DNA of 64,000 bases from the NCBI RefSeq assembly GCF_900457465.1, contig NZ_UAUU01000011.1, forward strand, positions 620,001-684,000. The letters run 5' to 3'. The notes below the pieces were generated by a model. It was not told the DNA's origin and did not search any database. It was given only the letters and a program-made list of their open reading frames with translations. Shown piece after piece: positions 17,146 to 26,447 of the stretch. The position numbers and the translations under genes are program-made. The first letter of the stretch is position 1; each line of letters opens with the position of its first letter. This DNA comes from Sphingobacterium multivorum. GTDB lineage: Bacteria; Bacteroidota; Bacteroidia; Sphingobacteriales; Sphingobacteriaceae.

Positions 17146-17270
17146 ATTCTCAGGCCAAGTGGCAAGGCAGCAGAAATATCTCACGCTTTCAATGGAAAAT
17201 GCTACTTTTGCATTTAATTCATTGAAGTGTGGGGCTGCTGTTTACCCAATGCGACTTTAGGCCTGAGAAT
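17146..17270 (+). ncRNA. Candidate structured RNA (nested long hairpin, 6S-like shape)
   Basis: Three inverted repeats are perfectly nested: ATTCTCAGGCC (17146-17156) with GGCCTGAGAAT (17260-17270); CAGCAG (17168-17173) with CTGCTG (17235-17240); TTCAATG (17188-17194) with CATTGAA (17220-17226). A terminal hairpin AAATGC/GCATTT (17197-17215) closes the structure. The 11-nt and 19-nt unpaired strands between the first two stems form a bubble. Further pairing CTCC/GGAG extends the base. The overall shape, a long hairpin with a central bubble, resembles 6S RNA, but no sequence identity can be claimed. It could equally be a fragment of a mobile element. Confidence 0.35.
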
Positions 17271-17616
17271 CTTTTGGAGTATGGGATGCAGCCCCCTCTT
17301 TATGTTGATTGCTACCCTGCAAGACTCGTTACCAATAAAACGAGTTATGAACAAAAAACAACAATCAAAAAACATCATCACAGCCCCCGAGTAGCTCGGC
17401 TGGTTTGGCCAAATTAGATTTGGCTTCTCTTTGCCATGGAGTGCGTAACGCCAATATTATACACCTTTGTGACCCCTCATTCAAACGCGCTCTGGCTCCC
17501 AGAATGAATTAATTATTACTAATGTGAACTGAGTAACATCAGGCTCCCAATAAAAAGCTGATTTCGATCGGAGAGGGGATGCTATGTACTTTCGGTTAAA
17601 GATTACAGACTGAAAA
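17271..17616. other. Non-coding stretch with small hairpins
   Basis: No credible gene. Short inverted repeats are present: ACTCGTT/AACGAGT near 17326-17346, CCGAG/CTCGG near 17389-17401 and CCAAA/TTTGG near 17409-17424. A 15-codon frame starts at 17347 (MNKKQQSKNIITAPE) but has nothing to support it. The stretch may be the 3' part of the transcript suggested for 17146-17270. Confidence 0.4.
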
Positions 17617-17991
17617 ATGAACAGGATTTTAGCGCTACAATTTGCTTTTGATTGGTTGATCTATGAAGTCTATAAGGTCGATTATGATCCTATAAAGGAG
17701 ATTGAGGCATTCTGGAATCAATATGCCTTAGACGCTATTTCTGCTAATACACTACAGCTATTGAGCACGTATCTTGATAGTGGTGCAGGAGAAAATAGAC
17801 TCTTAAAGAATGAGGAAATGCAGGAATTTGCAACCGCATTGTATCGGGTGTTGATAGCTTATTGTATCGTCTATCATCGCAATATAGACCTGCGTAAAAT
17901 GCAGCTGTCAGCAGAAGCTGAAGAGCGCATCGGAAAAGAGCTAGAATTGAGCAAAAAGGTCGCTGAGTTTTTCAGTAGGTTATCGAAATAA
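17617..17991 (+). CDS. Hypothetical protein, helical, 124 residues
   Basis: I do not recognise a family. The protein is soluble and probably all-helical: LALQFAFDWLIYEVYKVDYD, then EIEAFWNQYALDAI, and a charged C-terminus LSAEAEERIGKELELSKKVAEFF. No signal peptide or membrane segment is visible. The composition is coherent and third-position use looks like that of neighbouring genes, so it is probably expressed. There is no neighbouring gene in operon distance; it stands alone between the non-coding region and repeat-rich DNA. Confidence 0.6.
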   Translation: MNRILALQFAFDWLIYEVYKVDYDPIKEIEAFWNQYALDAISANTLQLLSTYLDSGAGENRLLKNEEMQEFATALYRVLIAYCIVYHRNIDLRKMQLSAEAEERIGKELELSKKVAEFFSRLSK

Positions 17992-18257
17992 CCGCCAACA
18001 AAAAAATTATGAATATCCTGAGATTTTTAGCCTTTTTAAGGGGCTATATAACCTATATATTTCAAGTACCTGTAAAGCACTACTTAAGCACAGATATAGT
18101 ACTAATTACGCAAAATTTGCGTAAGAAGATTAGACAAGGAAAAAACGTACTTTAAAGGTACTTCGATCCTGCTAAAAAAGCGCTGTAAGATTGGCGCTCA
18201 AAACCTAATAAAAAATGTGAATTCTTTGGGCAGCCATCGGGTTTTGTTTGAGGATCG

Positions 18258-18440
18258 TTCGACACTGTGTCGTACCAGCGTCGCCTCATCTTCGGAAACG
18301 CTTCGACTGTTGTTCGACTGCGCTTCGGGTGGGAGTCGAAGCGTACGCGAAGCCCTGCCGAAGCCGAGCCAAAGAGCTCCCGAGCCTGTCTCGACCATGT
18401 CCCAAAGAAGTCTCGAAGCTGAGCCAAAGGTCAGTCGAAG
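18258..18440. repeat. Imperfect inverted/direct repeats built on TCGAAG
   Basis: The stretch is distinctly more GC-rich than its surroundings. It contains repeated TCGAAG, CGAAGC and GTCGA motifs in both orientations (for example TCGAAGCGTACGCGAAGC and CTTCGACTGTTGTTCGACTG). Such palindromic intergenic repeats resemble REP-like or MITE-like elements. No transposase is nearby. Confidence 0.55.
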
Positions 18441-18523
18441 AGCGGAAGTGGTATCACATTATTCGGACTTTTTTCTGACCAACTTCGCCCTGGCTTCTGC
18501 CTTTCATGCAATTGGCATCAAGT

Positions 18524-18592
18524 TTTCATCGGGATCTCATCGGGCCACAGCGATCAAAACCCGATGCCGACCCGATGAAAACCCGATGAAAT
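18524..18592. repeat. CATCGGG / CCCGATG repeat cluster
   Basis: Within about 70 bp the heptamer CATCGGG or its complement CCCGATG occurs repeatedly (ATCGGGATCTCATCGGGCC, then CCCGATGCCGACCCGATG, then CCCGATGAAATG). The two halves are inverted relative to each other, so the stretch can fold into a stem. It looks like an intergenic repeat family; function unknown. Confidence 0.6.
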
Positions 18593-18882
18593 GTAAAAAT
18601 TCGGCAGGAATTGCTCAAAAGATGGTCGACTATAGCTTGGCACAAGAAACACTCAAGCTTGACTATAGCGCGACCCTAGGTTCACCCTTGCTAAGCCCTT
18701 GTTATACACAAGGACAACTAAACGATTGCACAAGCCCCACACAACAAAAGCAAGCTTTTCAGCAGGTGGGAAATGCTAGATTGACTTATGACGTAGAATC
18801 TGAACGATCTGTTTTAAGGCTCTTTAAGTCGATCTGTAAGGTTTTTGTGTTTCGGCCCAATACTTTGCTTGTAACAAGTAAA

Positions 18883-20286
18883 GTGGTTGCTCAGCGGGCT
18901 TTAAAATGCTTTCTATCTTTTGCAGATTATAAGCGTGCCTATCGCATCATTTTGACATGCTTGTTTTTATGTTTAGTTTCTATGTTTAGTTTATCGGCTC
19001 AGACGCCCCGCAAGAACAGCGGGGCCGATGGGCTATCTGATCTCGTTGCACTAAATCCGGGCGATAAGATCCCGGATGCGGTATGGAACCAGCCGCTCGA
19101 ACTCCAGTATTTTAATGGTCAAAAGAAAACAATCAAATTCGCTGATCTGAAAGGGAAACTGATCCTGCTGGATTTTTGGTCAACTGGCTGCCCGAGCTGT
19201 ATTGAAGGAATTCCCGACATGGAATTGATCCAGCAGCGCTTTAAGGATAAGGTACAGGTTGTGATGGTCAATAGTAAGCGGAATAAGGATACCCCAGAGC
19301 GGATAAAAAAGCGATTCAAGAAATATAAAGAGGACTTTAATTACACACCGGTATTGCCGACAATACTGAATGATACCTTGTTTACATCACTTCTTCCGCA
19401 TAATACGTTGCCAACGATAGGAATTATCAATTCCGAAGGTGAATTTGTCCTCAATTCATACGCAAGTTCTATCACAGAGGATATTATCAAAGATTTTTTA
19501 AAAACTGGCGTGTCAAGCCGATTTATTGAAAAATCGGAAATCAAAAATACGGCCCGGATAAACACGCAGCCTTTGGTGGATACAACGGGACTTTTATTTT
19601 GCTCGGTGATGTCGGGTTATCGGGAGAATTATCTCGGTGTGTATCCCGCAATGTCCTACAGCGAAGGGAATTCACTGTTTCAGGTAGGGAATTACTTTCT
19701 GAATACCTGTTATCAGCTGGCTTTTCCTGATGCATTCAAAGGGGTACAATCGAACCTTTTCGTTTTTGATGATCAGATTAACAAGGAATTTATCGATCTC
19801 ATATACGACTTTAAAACAACAAAAGGACAGTTTTGGTATCAGCTCTACCTGCGCGATAGTATCACTCAGGAGTTAGCATTCGATTATTTTAGAAATGCTT
19901 TGATTCAACGGTTTCATGTTGCAGTTGAGCGAAAAAATGGTGTTGTTGCGGCATACGCACTTTCGCTGGATGTATCGCGTCCACTATGGAAAACCAAGGG
20001 CGGAATGTATATGAATAGTGTGGATAAAGGCAATGAATCTTTGATCATGCAAAATATGCCCCTAAATGGTGTGATTGGTTTCATTAGGTCTGTTTTGGAT
20101 AAGCCGGTAATTTTTGAGGGTAAAAGTGCCGAACGGATTGATCTGCGTTTGTCGGGAAACTTTCTTGATCTGTCTATCAAACAAAAAATAGCTGCGCTGG
20201 AACAGCATGGTATAAAACTTACACCAACACAATACAGTGGTGAATATCCTTATTTCTATACCGTACCTACTAATCATACGAAGTAA
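18883..20286 (+). CDS. TlpA-like thioredoxin-fold protein with long C-terminal extension
   Basis: An exported protein of about 467 residues. A hydrophobic signal (RIILTCLFLCLVSMFSLSAQ) precedes a redoxin/TlpA domain: LNPGDKIPDAVW, KGKLILLDFWSTGCPSCIEGIP with the CxxC motif CPSC, and HNTLPTIGIINSEGEFV. The remaining about 260 residues have no recognised domain (ending SIKQKIAALEQHGIKLTPT). No ATG lies just before the signal in this frame; GTG at 18883 is my choice, and a TTG nearer the signal is possible. The stop overlaps the SusC start (TAATG), so the two are translationally coupled. It probably acts on periplasmic disulfides. Confidence 0.75.
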   Translation: MVAQRALKCFLSFADYKRAYRIILTCLFLCLVSMFSLSAQTPRKNSGADGLSDLVALNPGDKIPDAVWNQPLELQYFNGQKKTIKFADLKGKLILLDFWSTGCPSCIEGIPDMELIQQRFKDKVQVVMVNSKRNKDTPERIKKRFKKYKEDFNYTPVLPTILNDTLFTSLLPHNTLPTIGIINSEGEFVLNSYASSITEDIIKDFLKTGVSSRFIEKSEIKNTARINTQPLVDTTGLLFCSVMSGYRENYLGVYPAMSYSEGNSLFQVGNYFLNTCYQLAFPDAFKGVQSNLFVFDDQINKEFIDLIYDFKTTKGQFWYQLYLRDSITQELAFDYFRNALIQRFHVAVERKNGVVAAYALSLDVSRPLWKTKGGMYMNSVDKGNESLIMQNMPLNGVIGFIRSVLDKPVIFEGKSAERIDLRLSGNFLDLSIKQKIAALEQHGIKLTPTQYSGEYPYFYTVPTNHTK

Positions 20287-23200
20287 TGAGGGTGTTGTTG
20301 ACAGCGCTTTTGACAAGCGTATTGTTTTTCATGGGCAAGGCTCAGGAAAAAATTTGGGTACAGGGTACAATTGTTTCAGCGAAAGATGGCAGGGAGCTAG
20401 TGGGGGCATCTATCCGGAACAACACTTTGCATAATCAGGCTGCAAGTTCACTGAAAGGAAAATTTGCTATTCAGGTAGGTGATCATAAAGATTCTTTATT
20501 GATCAGTTGTATTGGTTATCTAGATAGGACAGTAGTAGCCGGATTTTTTGAGAAGAATAAAATATTGGCTTTAAATGCTAATGAGATTTATTTGGAAGAG
20601 GCTATTGTCAGTACCGGTTATCAGACATTGAAAGCCAATGAGGTGACAGGGGCCATTGATGTAGTCGATAATAAGATGCTCAGTCAGCAGGTGGGAACTA
20701 ATATTCTGGATAGGCTCAATAACATGACAACAGCAATTCGCTTCGACAATCAGCCGATACAAAATGCTGACCTGCAGAAACTGAATATTTCCGTACGCGG
20801 ACTGAGTACGATAAACGGAAACCTGGATCCGCTCATTGTGCTAGACGGCTTTATCTATGAGGGGGATATCAGTAATATCGATCCCAATAATATTGAAAGT
20901 GTCTCCATCCTGAAAGATGCTGCGGCGAGTGCCATATGGGGAGCCCGCGCTGGGAACGGTGTTATCGTCATGACTTCAAAAAAGGGTGCTTTTTCTAAGG
21001 AGCAGAAGACAAAAATAACATTGTCAAATACAGTGATTTTGAAGGAAAATAGCGATCTGAATAAAATCTATCAGCCCCAAAATGCGGATTTTATCGCACT
21101 CGAAAAATATCTTTTTGATAAGGGCTATTATGATTCGGAATTGCTATACCAGCCTTATCTGGCACAGTCGCCAGTGATCGACCTATTGGATCGACGTAAG
21201 CGCAACCTGATTTCACCGGCAGATTCGGCCAGCGGTACAGCTAAACTCATGGTACAAAATGGAAGACAAAACTATATGGATGCTTTTTATAATGTTCCGT
21301 TTGTCAATCAGCACGCGCTGAATATCTCGGGCGGGGGGGCACGCAATTCGTATGGGTTTGGTATTGGGTATACGGGGAATAAATCCGAACTGGATGCTTT
21401 TGATAGAAAGATCAATATCCAGCTGTCCAATAGTTTCAGACCTACCGACAATTTACAGTTGGATCTCCAGGTGCTGTATACCAATCAGGATAGCAGAAAA
21501 GGCAAACCTGAATTCTCATCGTTAAGCTATAGCAGTATGCAGGTGCCATATCTTCAGTTTCTAAATGAGGATGGTACTGAAATCCCATTTGAAAAGGAAT
21601 ATAGGTCCAGTTATCTGAAGGAAAACTATACAAATGGTTATCTGCCATGGGATTACTATCCACTGTCGGAATACAGATATGCAAAAGACCGACGGCAGAA
21701 CAATGAATGGTTTTCGAGCCTGAACCTGAAATATAAGGTATTACCTTACTTACATCTGAATGTCGGGGGACAGATTCAGCAGCAGCGTACTGAAAATAAC
21801 GAATTGAATACTTTGGAAAGTTATGAAGCACGTAAGTGGATCAATGAATTTACCATCATCGGTACGGGTACCACAGCTACAAAATATAACATTCCACTTG
21901 GTGGTATAAAACGGTACTCCGCTGCTGAGGGCAGGTCGTATACGCTACGTGGTCAAATTGATTTTAACAAATCGATTGGTCGGCATCTGTTGGTCGGCAT
22001 TCTTGGTGGCGAGGTACGGGAGAACAGATCGAACACAAATTCCTATACGGCCTATGGATACAATGAACTGCCGATGTCAAGCACTTCGGTAGACTTTGTA
22101 ACTCGCTTTCCAACATTGCCGGATGATGGGATGCGACGGATACCGGGAGCGCCGCAATTTTTTAAAAATGTAAATCGATTTGTATCACTTTATACCAATA
22201 TAAGCGACCGGTTTATGGACCGCTATGGCCTATCTATGAGTTTGCGTAAAGACGGCGCTAATATCTTTGGTGCTTCGACCAATGATAAATGGTCGCCGCT
22301 CTGGTCCGTAGGCGGATCTTGGGACATTCATAAGGAGGCTTTCTTTAAGCTGGCCCTGTTTGATTATCTAAAATTGAGGACAACCTATGGAACCAGTGGT
22401 AACGTCGATCTACGACGGTCGCCAGATCCAATTGCCTATATCGGTTCGGCAACTTATACCAGCTATCCAATGTATCAGATAAGTACCTTGAACGATCCCT
22501 TGCTAAAATGGGAAAGAGTGGCAACCACTAACTTTGGTCTTGATTTTTCAGTAAGAAAAGGAAGATTGTCCGGGCGTATTGACTATTATGTAAAAAAAGG
22601 CAAAGATCTATACGGACTGAGCGAATACGATTATACGGCATGGGGCTTACAGGGTACAGTTGTCAAGAATTTGGCAGGAATGCGGGGACAAGGTTTTGAT
22701 ATTGACTTAAATTCAAAGAATATAAGCGGAAAGATCAACTGGGATACGCGAACGATATTAAGCTTGAATAGGAACAAAACAACGCAATATTACAATCTGC
22801 AAAACAGCGTCACATCCTTTCTCTCGAGCGGAAATACCATCACACCGATCGTCGGTAAACCACTGAACGCATTGGCTGCTTATAAATGGATGGGGTTGAA
22901 TGAATTTGGGGAAGGGCAGGGCCTGCTGGATGGTCAGCTAAGTACAAACTATACCACCATACGCAACCAGGCTAATGCGTCGCCGGATGGAAATGAAAGT
23001 ATCGTGTATTTTGGATCCTCCAAACCGCAGGTCTTTGGGAATATAATCAATACACTGGCTTGGAAGTCTTTGATTTTTTCTTTCAACGTCAGTTTTAAGG
23101 GGGACTATTACGTCAGGCGTCCTGTGACGTCCTATTTTTCATTGTTTGCTAACGGTAAGGCCTATCCAGACTTTGATCAGCGATGGCAGCAGCCTGGGGA

Positions 23201-23498
23201 TGAACAACATACACAGGTTCCTGGTATGAAATATCCTATAAAATCATTGTCGGATGCATTCTATCAATATGCTGATATCAATGTCTATAAAGGGGATCAT
23301 TTGCGGCTGGAATATGTTTTGTTGACCTGGCAAGGTAAGTATACCGTCGGAAATCGTGCATTTAATATGGGGCTGTCGGCAAACGCGGCCAATCTAGGGG
23401 TACTATGGCGTGCAAATAAGATTGGTATCGACCCGGAATTTCCGTACCGATTAAGTCCACCAAAGACATTTTCCATCGGATTAAAAATTGATTATTGA
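20286..23498 (+). CDS. SusC/RagA-family TonB-linked outer membrane protein
   Basis: A 1070-residue outer membrane transporter. Signal peptide to about residue 20 (GKAQ); CarboxypepD_reg-like domain (VQGTIVSAKDGRELVGASIR); TonB-box region EEAIVSTGYQTLKANEVTGAI; plug with the SusC signature (SVRGLSTINGNLDPLIVLDG, then SILKDAAASAIWGARAGNG); then the barrel to the C-terminal SIGLKIDY. It pairs with the SusD-like lipoprotein that follows after 13 bp. SusCD pairs import glycans or peptides; here the coupled TlpA-like protein suggests a substrate linked to thiol or peptide chemistry, which is inference. Confidence 0.93.
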   Translation: MRVLLTALLTSVLFFMGKAQEKIWVQGTIVSAKDGRELVGASIRNNTLHNQAASSLKGKFAIQVGDHKDSLLISCIGYLDRTVVAGFFEKNKILALNANEIYLEEAIVSTGYQTLKANEVTGAIDVVDNKMLSQQVGTNILDRLNNMTTAIRFDNQPIQNADLQKLNISVRGLSTINGNLDPLIVLDGFIYEGDISNIDPNNIESVSILKDAAASAIWGARAGNGVIVMTSKKGAFSKEQKTKITLSNTVILKENSDLNKIYQPQNADFIALEKYLFDKGYYDSELLYQPYLAQSPVIDLLDRRKRNLISPADSASGTAKLMVQNGRQNYMDAFYNVPFVNQHALNISGGGARNSYGFGIGYTGNKSELDAFDRKINIQLSNSFRPTDNLQLDLQVLYTNQDSRKGKPEFSSLSYSSMQVPYLQFLNEDGTEIPFEKEYRSSYLKENYTNGYLPWDYYPLSEYRYAKDRRQNNEWFSSLNLKYKVLPYLHLNVGGQIQQQRTENNELNTLESYEARKWINEFTIIGTGTTATKYNIPLGGIKRYSAAEGRSYTLRGQIDFNKSIGRHLLVGILGGEVRENRSNTNSYTAYGYNELPMSSTSVDFVTRFPTLPDDGMRRIPGAPQFFKNVNRFVSLYTNISDRFMDRYGLSMSLRKDGANIFGASTNDKWSPLWSVGGSWDIHKEAFFKLALFDYLKLRTTYGTSGNVDLRRSPDPIAYIGSATYTSYPMYQISTLNDPLLKWERVATTNFGLDFSVRKGRLSGRIDYYVKKGKDLYGLSEYDYTAWGLQGTVVKNLAGMRGQGFDIDLNSKNISGKINWDTRTILSLNRNKTTQYYNLQNSVTSFLSSGNTITPIVGKPLNALAAYKWMGLNEFGEGQGLLDGQLSTNYTTIRNQANASPDGNESIVYFGSSKPQVFGNIINTLAWKSLIFSFNVSFKGDYYVRRPVTSYFSLFANGKAYPDFDQRWQQPGDEQHTQVPGMKYPIKSLSDAFYQYADINVYKGDHLRLEYVLLTWQGKYTVGNRAFNMGLSANAANLGVLWRANKIGIDPEFPYRLSPPKTFSIGLKIDY

Positions 23499-23511
23499 TC
23501 TAATAACGTAA

Positions 23512-24869
23512 ATGATGAAAAGATTTCTTAACATATTGTGGCTAGGGGTAGTTGTTTTCTTCTTGTCGGCCTGTCAAAAATATTTAGAGGTACAGTCAAA
23601 CTATGGTTTGGCTGTACCCAATAGCTTGGACGACTTACAAAAGCTACTGGATGATAGCCAGATCATGAATCTAAAGTTTCCTTCTTTTGGGGAAGCTTCG
23701 GCAGATAATTATTACCTGAGCCAATCCGCATATGATGCATTGATTGACTATGGTCAACAGACTTATATCTGGCAGAATGATCATATGAATTTCGGAAATG
23801 ACTGGTCCTCCTCTTATAATACGATTTACAATAGCAATCTTGTGTTGGACCGTATAAAAAAGAGCAATCGAAATGAAGGTAATGCTAATCAGTATGATGC
23901 CATTTATGCTTCTGCTAAATTTTATCGGGCGAGCCAATATCTGGCTTTATTATGGACCTATTCAAAAGCCTATACCCAAGAATCAAAAACAGATATGGGT
24001 ATTGTGCTGCGGAACAGCTCGGATTTTCATGACCAATCGTACCGGTCGTCCATAGCGGAGTGTTACGAAAAAGTAATCACAGACCTGAAAGAATGTAGCC
24101 TTATGCTTCCTGAGAAAACCAGTCATGTCATGCGTCCCAATAAGTATGCGGCTTATGCTACATTGGCTCGTGCTTACCTATCTATGCAAGTCTACGATTC
24201 GGCCCATTATTATGTTAATTTAGCCTTAAAACACAATGCTGACCTGCTCGATTTTAATAATTTATCGGAAGTGAAAATGACAGCGTCCTACCCATTTACG
24301 ATTTTTAATAAGGAGACTTTATTCTATGCTGAATTATTAGTAAGTATCAATTTGACAAGTTCGCGCGCATTGACCGATACGCTCCTGTATCGTTCTTATG
24401 ACAGTAATGATTTACGTAGGTTAGCATACTTTAAAGTAGCGGCCGATGGAACGACTACTTTCAAAGGTAGTTACGCAGGATCTTCCAAGATGTTTTCGGG
24501 AATAGCAACGGACGAGCTGTATCTTATGCGTGCAGAATGCAATGTGAGAATGGGGATGTAGAGACAGGAATGGCAGACTTAAACCATCTACTCGGGTATC
24601 GGTATAAAGCGGGCACATTTATTCCTTATGTGATAAAAAACAAAACAGAAGCACTTGCTTTAATCCTAAAAGAGCGAAGAAAGGAATTGCTGTATAGGGG
24701 GCTAAGATGGATGGACCTAAAGCGGTTGAATGCAGAAGGACGAGAGATTTTAATAACAAGGAAACTAATTGGGCAATTGATTACTTTACAGCCAAATTCC
24801 AATGCTTATGCGCTTCCTCTTCCTGAAGATATTATTAGATTGACGGGAATGCAACAAAATCCGAAATAA
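23512..24869 (+). pseudogene. SusD/RagB-family lipoprotein, one frameshift
   Basis: The first frame (23512-24561) encodes a lipoprotein signal (FFLSACQKYLEVQ) and the SusD helical core, including ARAYLSMQVYDSAHYYVNLAL and DELYLMRAECNVRMG. At about 24553 the frame slips in a run of four G. The other frame then continues with GDVETGMADLNHLLGYRY, ALALILKERRKELLYRGLRWMDLKRLN (the SusD C-terminal signature) and PLPEDIIRLTGMQQNP. With five G the protein would be about 452 residues. As it is probably required by the SusC transporter, a sequence error is as likely as real inactivation. Confidence 0.88.
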
Positions 24870-24890
24870 AGAAAATGTAGATACAAATAG

Positions 24891-24926
24891 GGAAGGGGCA
24901 GTCCGATCGGACTACCCCTTCCTTTC
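24891..24926. terminator. Bidirectional terminator between susD and the DUF6520-like gene
   Basis: A near-perfect stem GGAAGGGGCAGTCCG/CGGACTACCCCTTCC with short A- and T-rich flanks lies exactly between two convergent genes. It can serve both strands. Confidence 0.75.
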
Positions 24927-24928
24927 AT

Positions 24929-25312
24929 TTATCCCCTATTGATTGGGGTAAATGTAGTTGAGCTGCTGCCACCGGTTCTAGATGGGATATAGTTTCCTCC
25001 AGAAGTTGCGGTAGCGCCAAGTTGAATCCTTGCTGGATTCAGCTGATCTGAAGCATTCAGATCAGATTCATCGACAACCTGAGAGCAAGCCATAACGTTT
25101 GCACTGTTACAGTCCTCATCATTGGGCGTGGTATTCCAACGCGAGGCGTCTTTAACCTGATCCTCATCTTGAGGATCACCATGGAAGTAAATAGTCACAG
25201 GATCTAATTTTTTTCCTGTATAAGCCTCAGCACCTTTAAATGCTGAGAATCCGATAATCATGGCTCCGCCTAATATCATGTAGCCATAATTGTTTAAAAA
25301 TTTGGTTAGCAT
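24929..25312 (-). CDS. DUF6520-like small exported protein
   Basis: 127 residues from the ATG at 25312 (MLTKFLNNYGYMILGG). One N-terminal hydrophobic segment (YMILGGAMIIGFSAF) is followed by a polar domain containing an RWNTTPNDEDC...MACSQ pattern with two cysteines. This arrangement matches DUF6520 proteins, which in Bacteroidota often accompany a MauE-type membrane protein, as here. The tail is Gly/Ser/Thr-rich. The start overlaps the end of the MauE-like gene by 7 bp, so the pair is co-translated. A precursor of a small secreted peptide is one possibility; no function is established. Confidence 0.55.
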   Translation of the reverse strand: MLTKFLNNYGYMILGGAMIIGFSAFKGAEAYTGKKLDPVTIYFHGDPQDEDQVKDASRWNTTPNDEDCNSANVMACSQVVDESDLNASDQLNPARIQLGATATSGGNYIPSRTGGSSSTTFTPINRG

Positions 25313-26046
25313 GTAGCTACCCTCCTTTCTGTATTGCAAACCAGAAATTGATTAGTAAAGCTGCCAGTTTGCAAACTTTTGGTAAATAATTGTCGGTACG
25401 GTCCTGTGTACCGATCGTATGTAGATACCAGCAGACCTTTTACATTGCTGCTGGCAGTATTGGGCTGTTGATAGTCGTAAATGCTATCTGGTGCGTACCA
25501 AATATCCTTTGACTTCGTATAGTGGATATTCCAGTAATTGATGGCTCCCATTGCCATAAAGCCTATCAGGAATAATGCGATATTTGTTCGGCCTGTTAGT
25601 GCACGCTCGCCGTAGTTGATCGTCTTACGGTGCAATCGCCATCCGGTTATCGATAGGCCAAGAATAATGAGATTAAAGATCAAATGTGCTGTCCAGGAAA
25701 TATTGCTCAAAAAGCTGGTACACATACAGGGTTTCTTTTCATATACATTCAATACCCCCAGACCGATATAAATACTAAAAACGAAAATCAGTATGGCCGA
25801 AACTTTCCATCCCAGGGCGCTCAACCTCGCTGATGGTATCGCCAGGAATACGCCAACACCGATTTCTATAAGCGGAAGTAGCCAGTAGATTACCGGAGCC
25901 AGATAACTGATCAGAGGCTGCTGCTCAAGGGCGATCTTGAATGCACCGAGCTGCCAGAGTTTATCCATCCCCACATAGACCCAAAAAAGTATCATTGCTG
26001 CCCGGATCACCTTGTATATCATGTTGCTGTTTTTATTCCTTTCCAT
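25306..26046 (-). CDS. MauE/DoxX-family redox-associated membrane protein
   Basis: A 246-residue protein with a MauE-like four-helix N-terminal domain (IYKVIRAAMILFWVYVGMDKL, APVIYWLLPLIEIGVGVFLA, VSAILIFVFSIYIGLGVLNV) followed by a conserved cysteine pair, KKPCMCTSFL, at the end of the third loop. Another helix (IALFLIGFMAMGAINYW) lies near residue 155. Together with the TlpA-like CPSC protein nearby, it fits a membrane redox relay for disulfides, which is inference. The C-terminal about 75 residues are polar and not recognised. Confidence 0.75.
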   Translation of the reverse strand: MERNKNSNMIYKVIRAAMILFWVYVGMDKLWQLGAFKIALEQQPLISYLAPVIYWLLPLIEIGVGVFLAIPSARLSALGWKVSAILIFVFSIYIGLGVLNVYEKKPCMCTSFLSNISWTAHLIFNLIILGLSITGWRLHRKTINYGERALTGRTNIALFLIGFMAMGAINYWNIHYTKSKDIWYAPDSIYDYQQPNTASSNVKGLLVSTYDRYTGPYRQLFTKSLQTGSFTNQFLVCNTERRVATC

Positions 26047-26447
26047 AACTTTTATTATTTAGATCATGGTATTTATTATTTCCTATCGCTGTTTTATTAT
26101 TTTTCGTCGTTTCAAAAACAGGGCGCCGTACCTGCCCATACAATTGGATACAGCAGCCTGCCTGAGCGTCAGCTTCACTTTCTCGTACGCTGTAAAACAA
26201 AGGTAGTATGGAAAATAGGCCGGCGTAGGTGTAGCGAAATGGTTAATTTGGAAAGTGCACCTGCCTCTATTGGATTTAAATAAAGACTGGGATGTAATGA
26301 AGATGTATTATGCGGTAAAAAGATCAGCGGGGAATTCTTGGTAAAACGGTCGGTTTTCGCATAACTAGGACTATTTTTGATGGGTAGAATGAACACATTT
26401 AGGAGGTGTAGCGGTGGCATACCCCCTTTTTTTTAAATTTTTATGTT
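26047..26447. other. Intergenic region, nothing recognised
   Basis: Some 400 bp between two minus-strand gene groups. An 81-codon frame on the minus strand (26175-26420) has no protein-like features. A promoter for the MauE/DUF6520 pair presumably lies near 26060-26130, but no clear consensus was seen. Confidence 0.5.

Larger units (their letters stand above)
17992..18882. other. Gene-free repeat-rich region upstream of the TlpA-like gene
   Basis: A reading frame is open from 18217, but its translation (RSVREALPKPSQRAPEPVST and similar) is repeat-derived and not protein-like. Two repeat blocks dominate: a TCGAAG/CTTCGA-rich stretch at about 18258-18440, and a block of CATCGGG/CCCGATG motifs at about 18524-18592. 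The rest (18593-18882) shows nothing recognisable. Confidence 0.6.

Noticed and set aside
17229..17417. 62-codon plus-strand ORF
   Set aside because: It overlaps the nested inverted repeats and has no protein-like pattern.
18217..18882. Long open frame upstream of the TlpA-like gene that would extend it to 689 residues
   Set aside because: The extension is translated repeat DNA with Ser/Arg/Pro-rich, non-protein-like composition, and the signal peptide lies far downstream at about residue 245.
26175..26420. 81-codon minus-strand ORF between MauE and the hypothetical gene
   Set aside because: Composition is Pro/His/Leu-rich and random-looking, with no start context or homology pattern.
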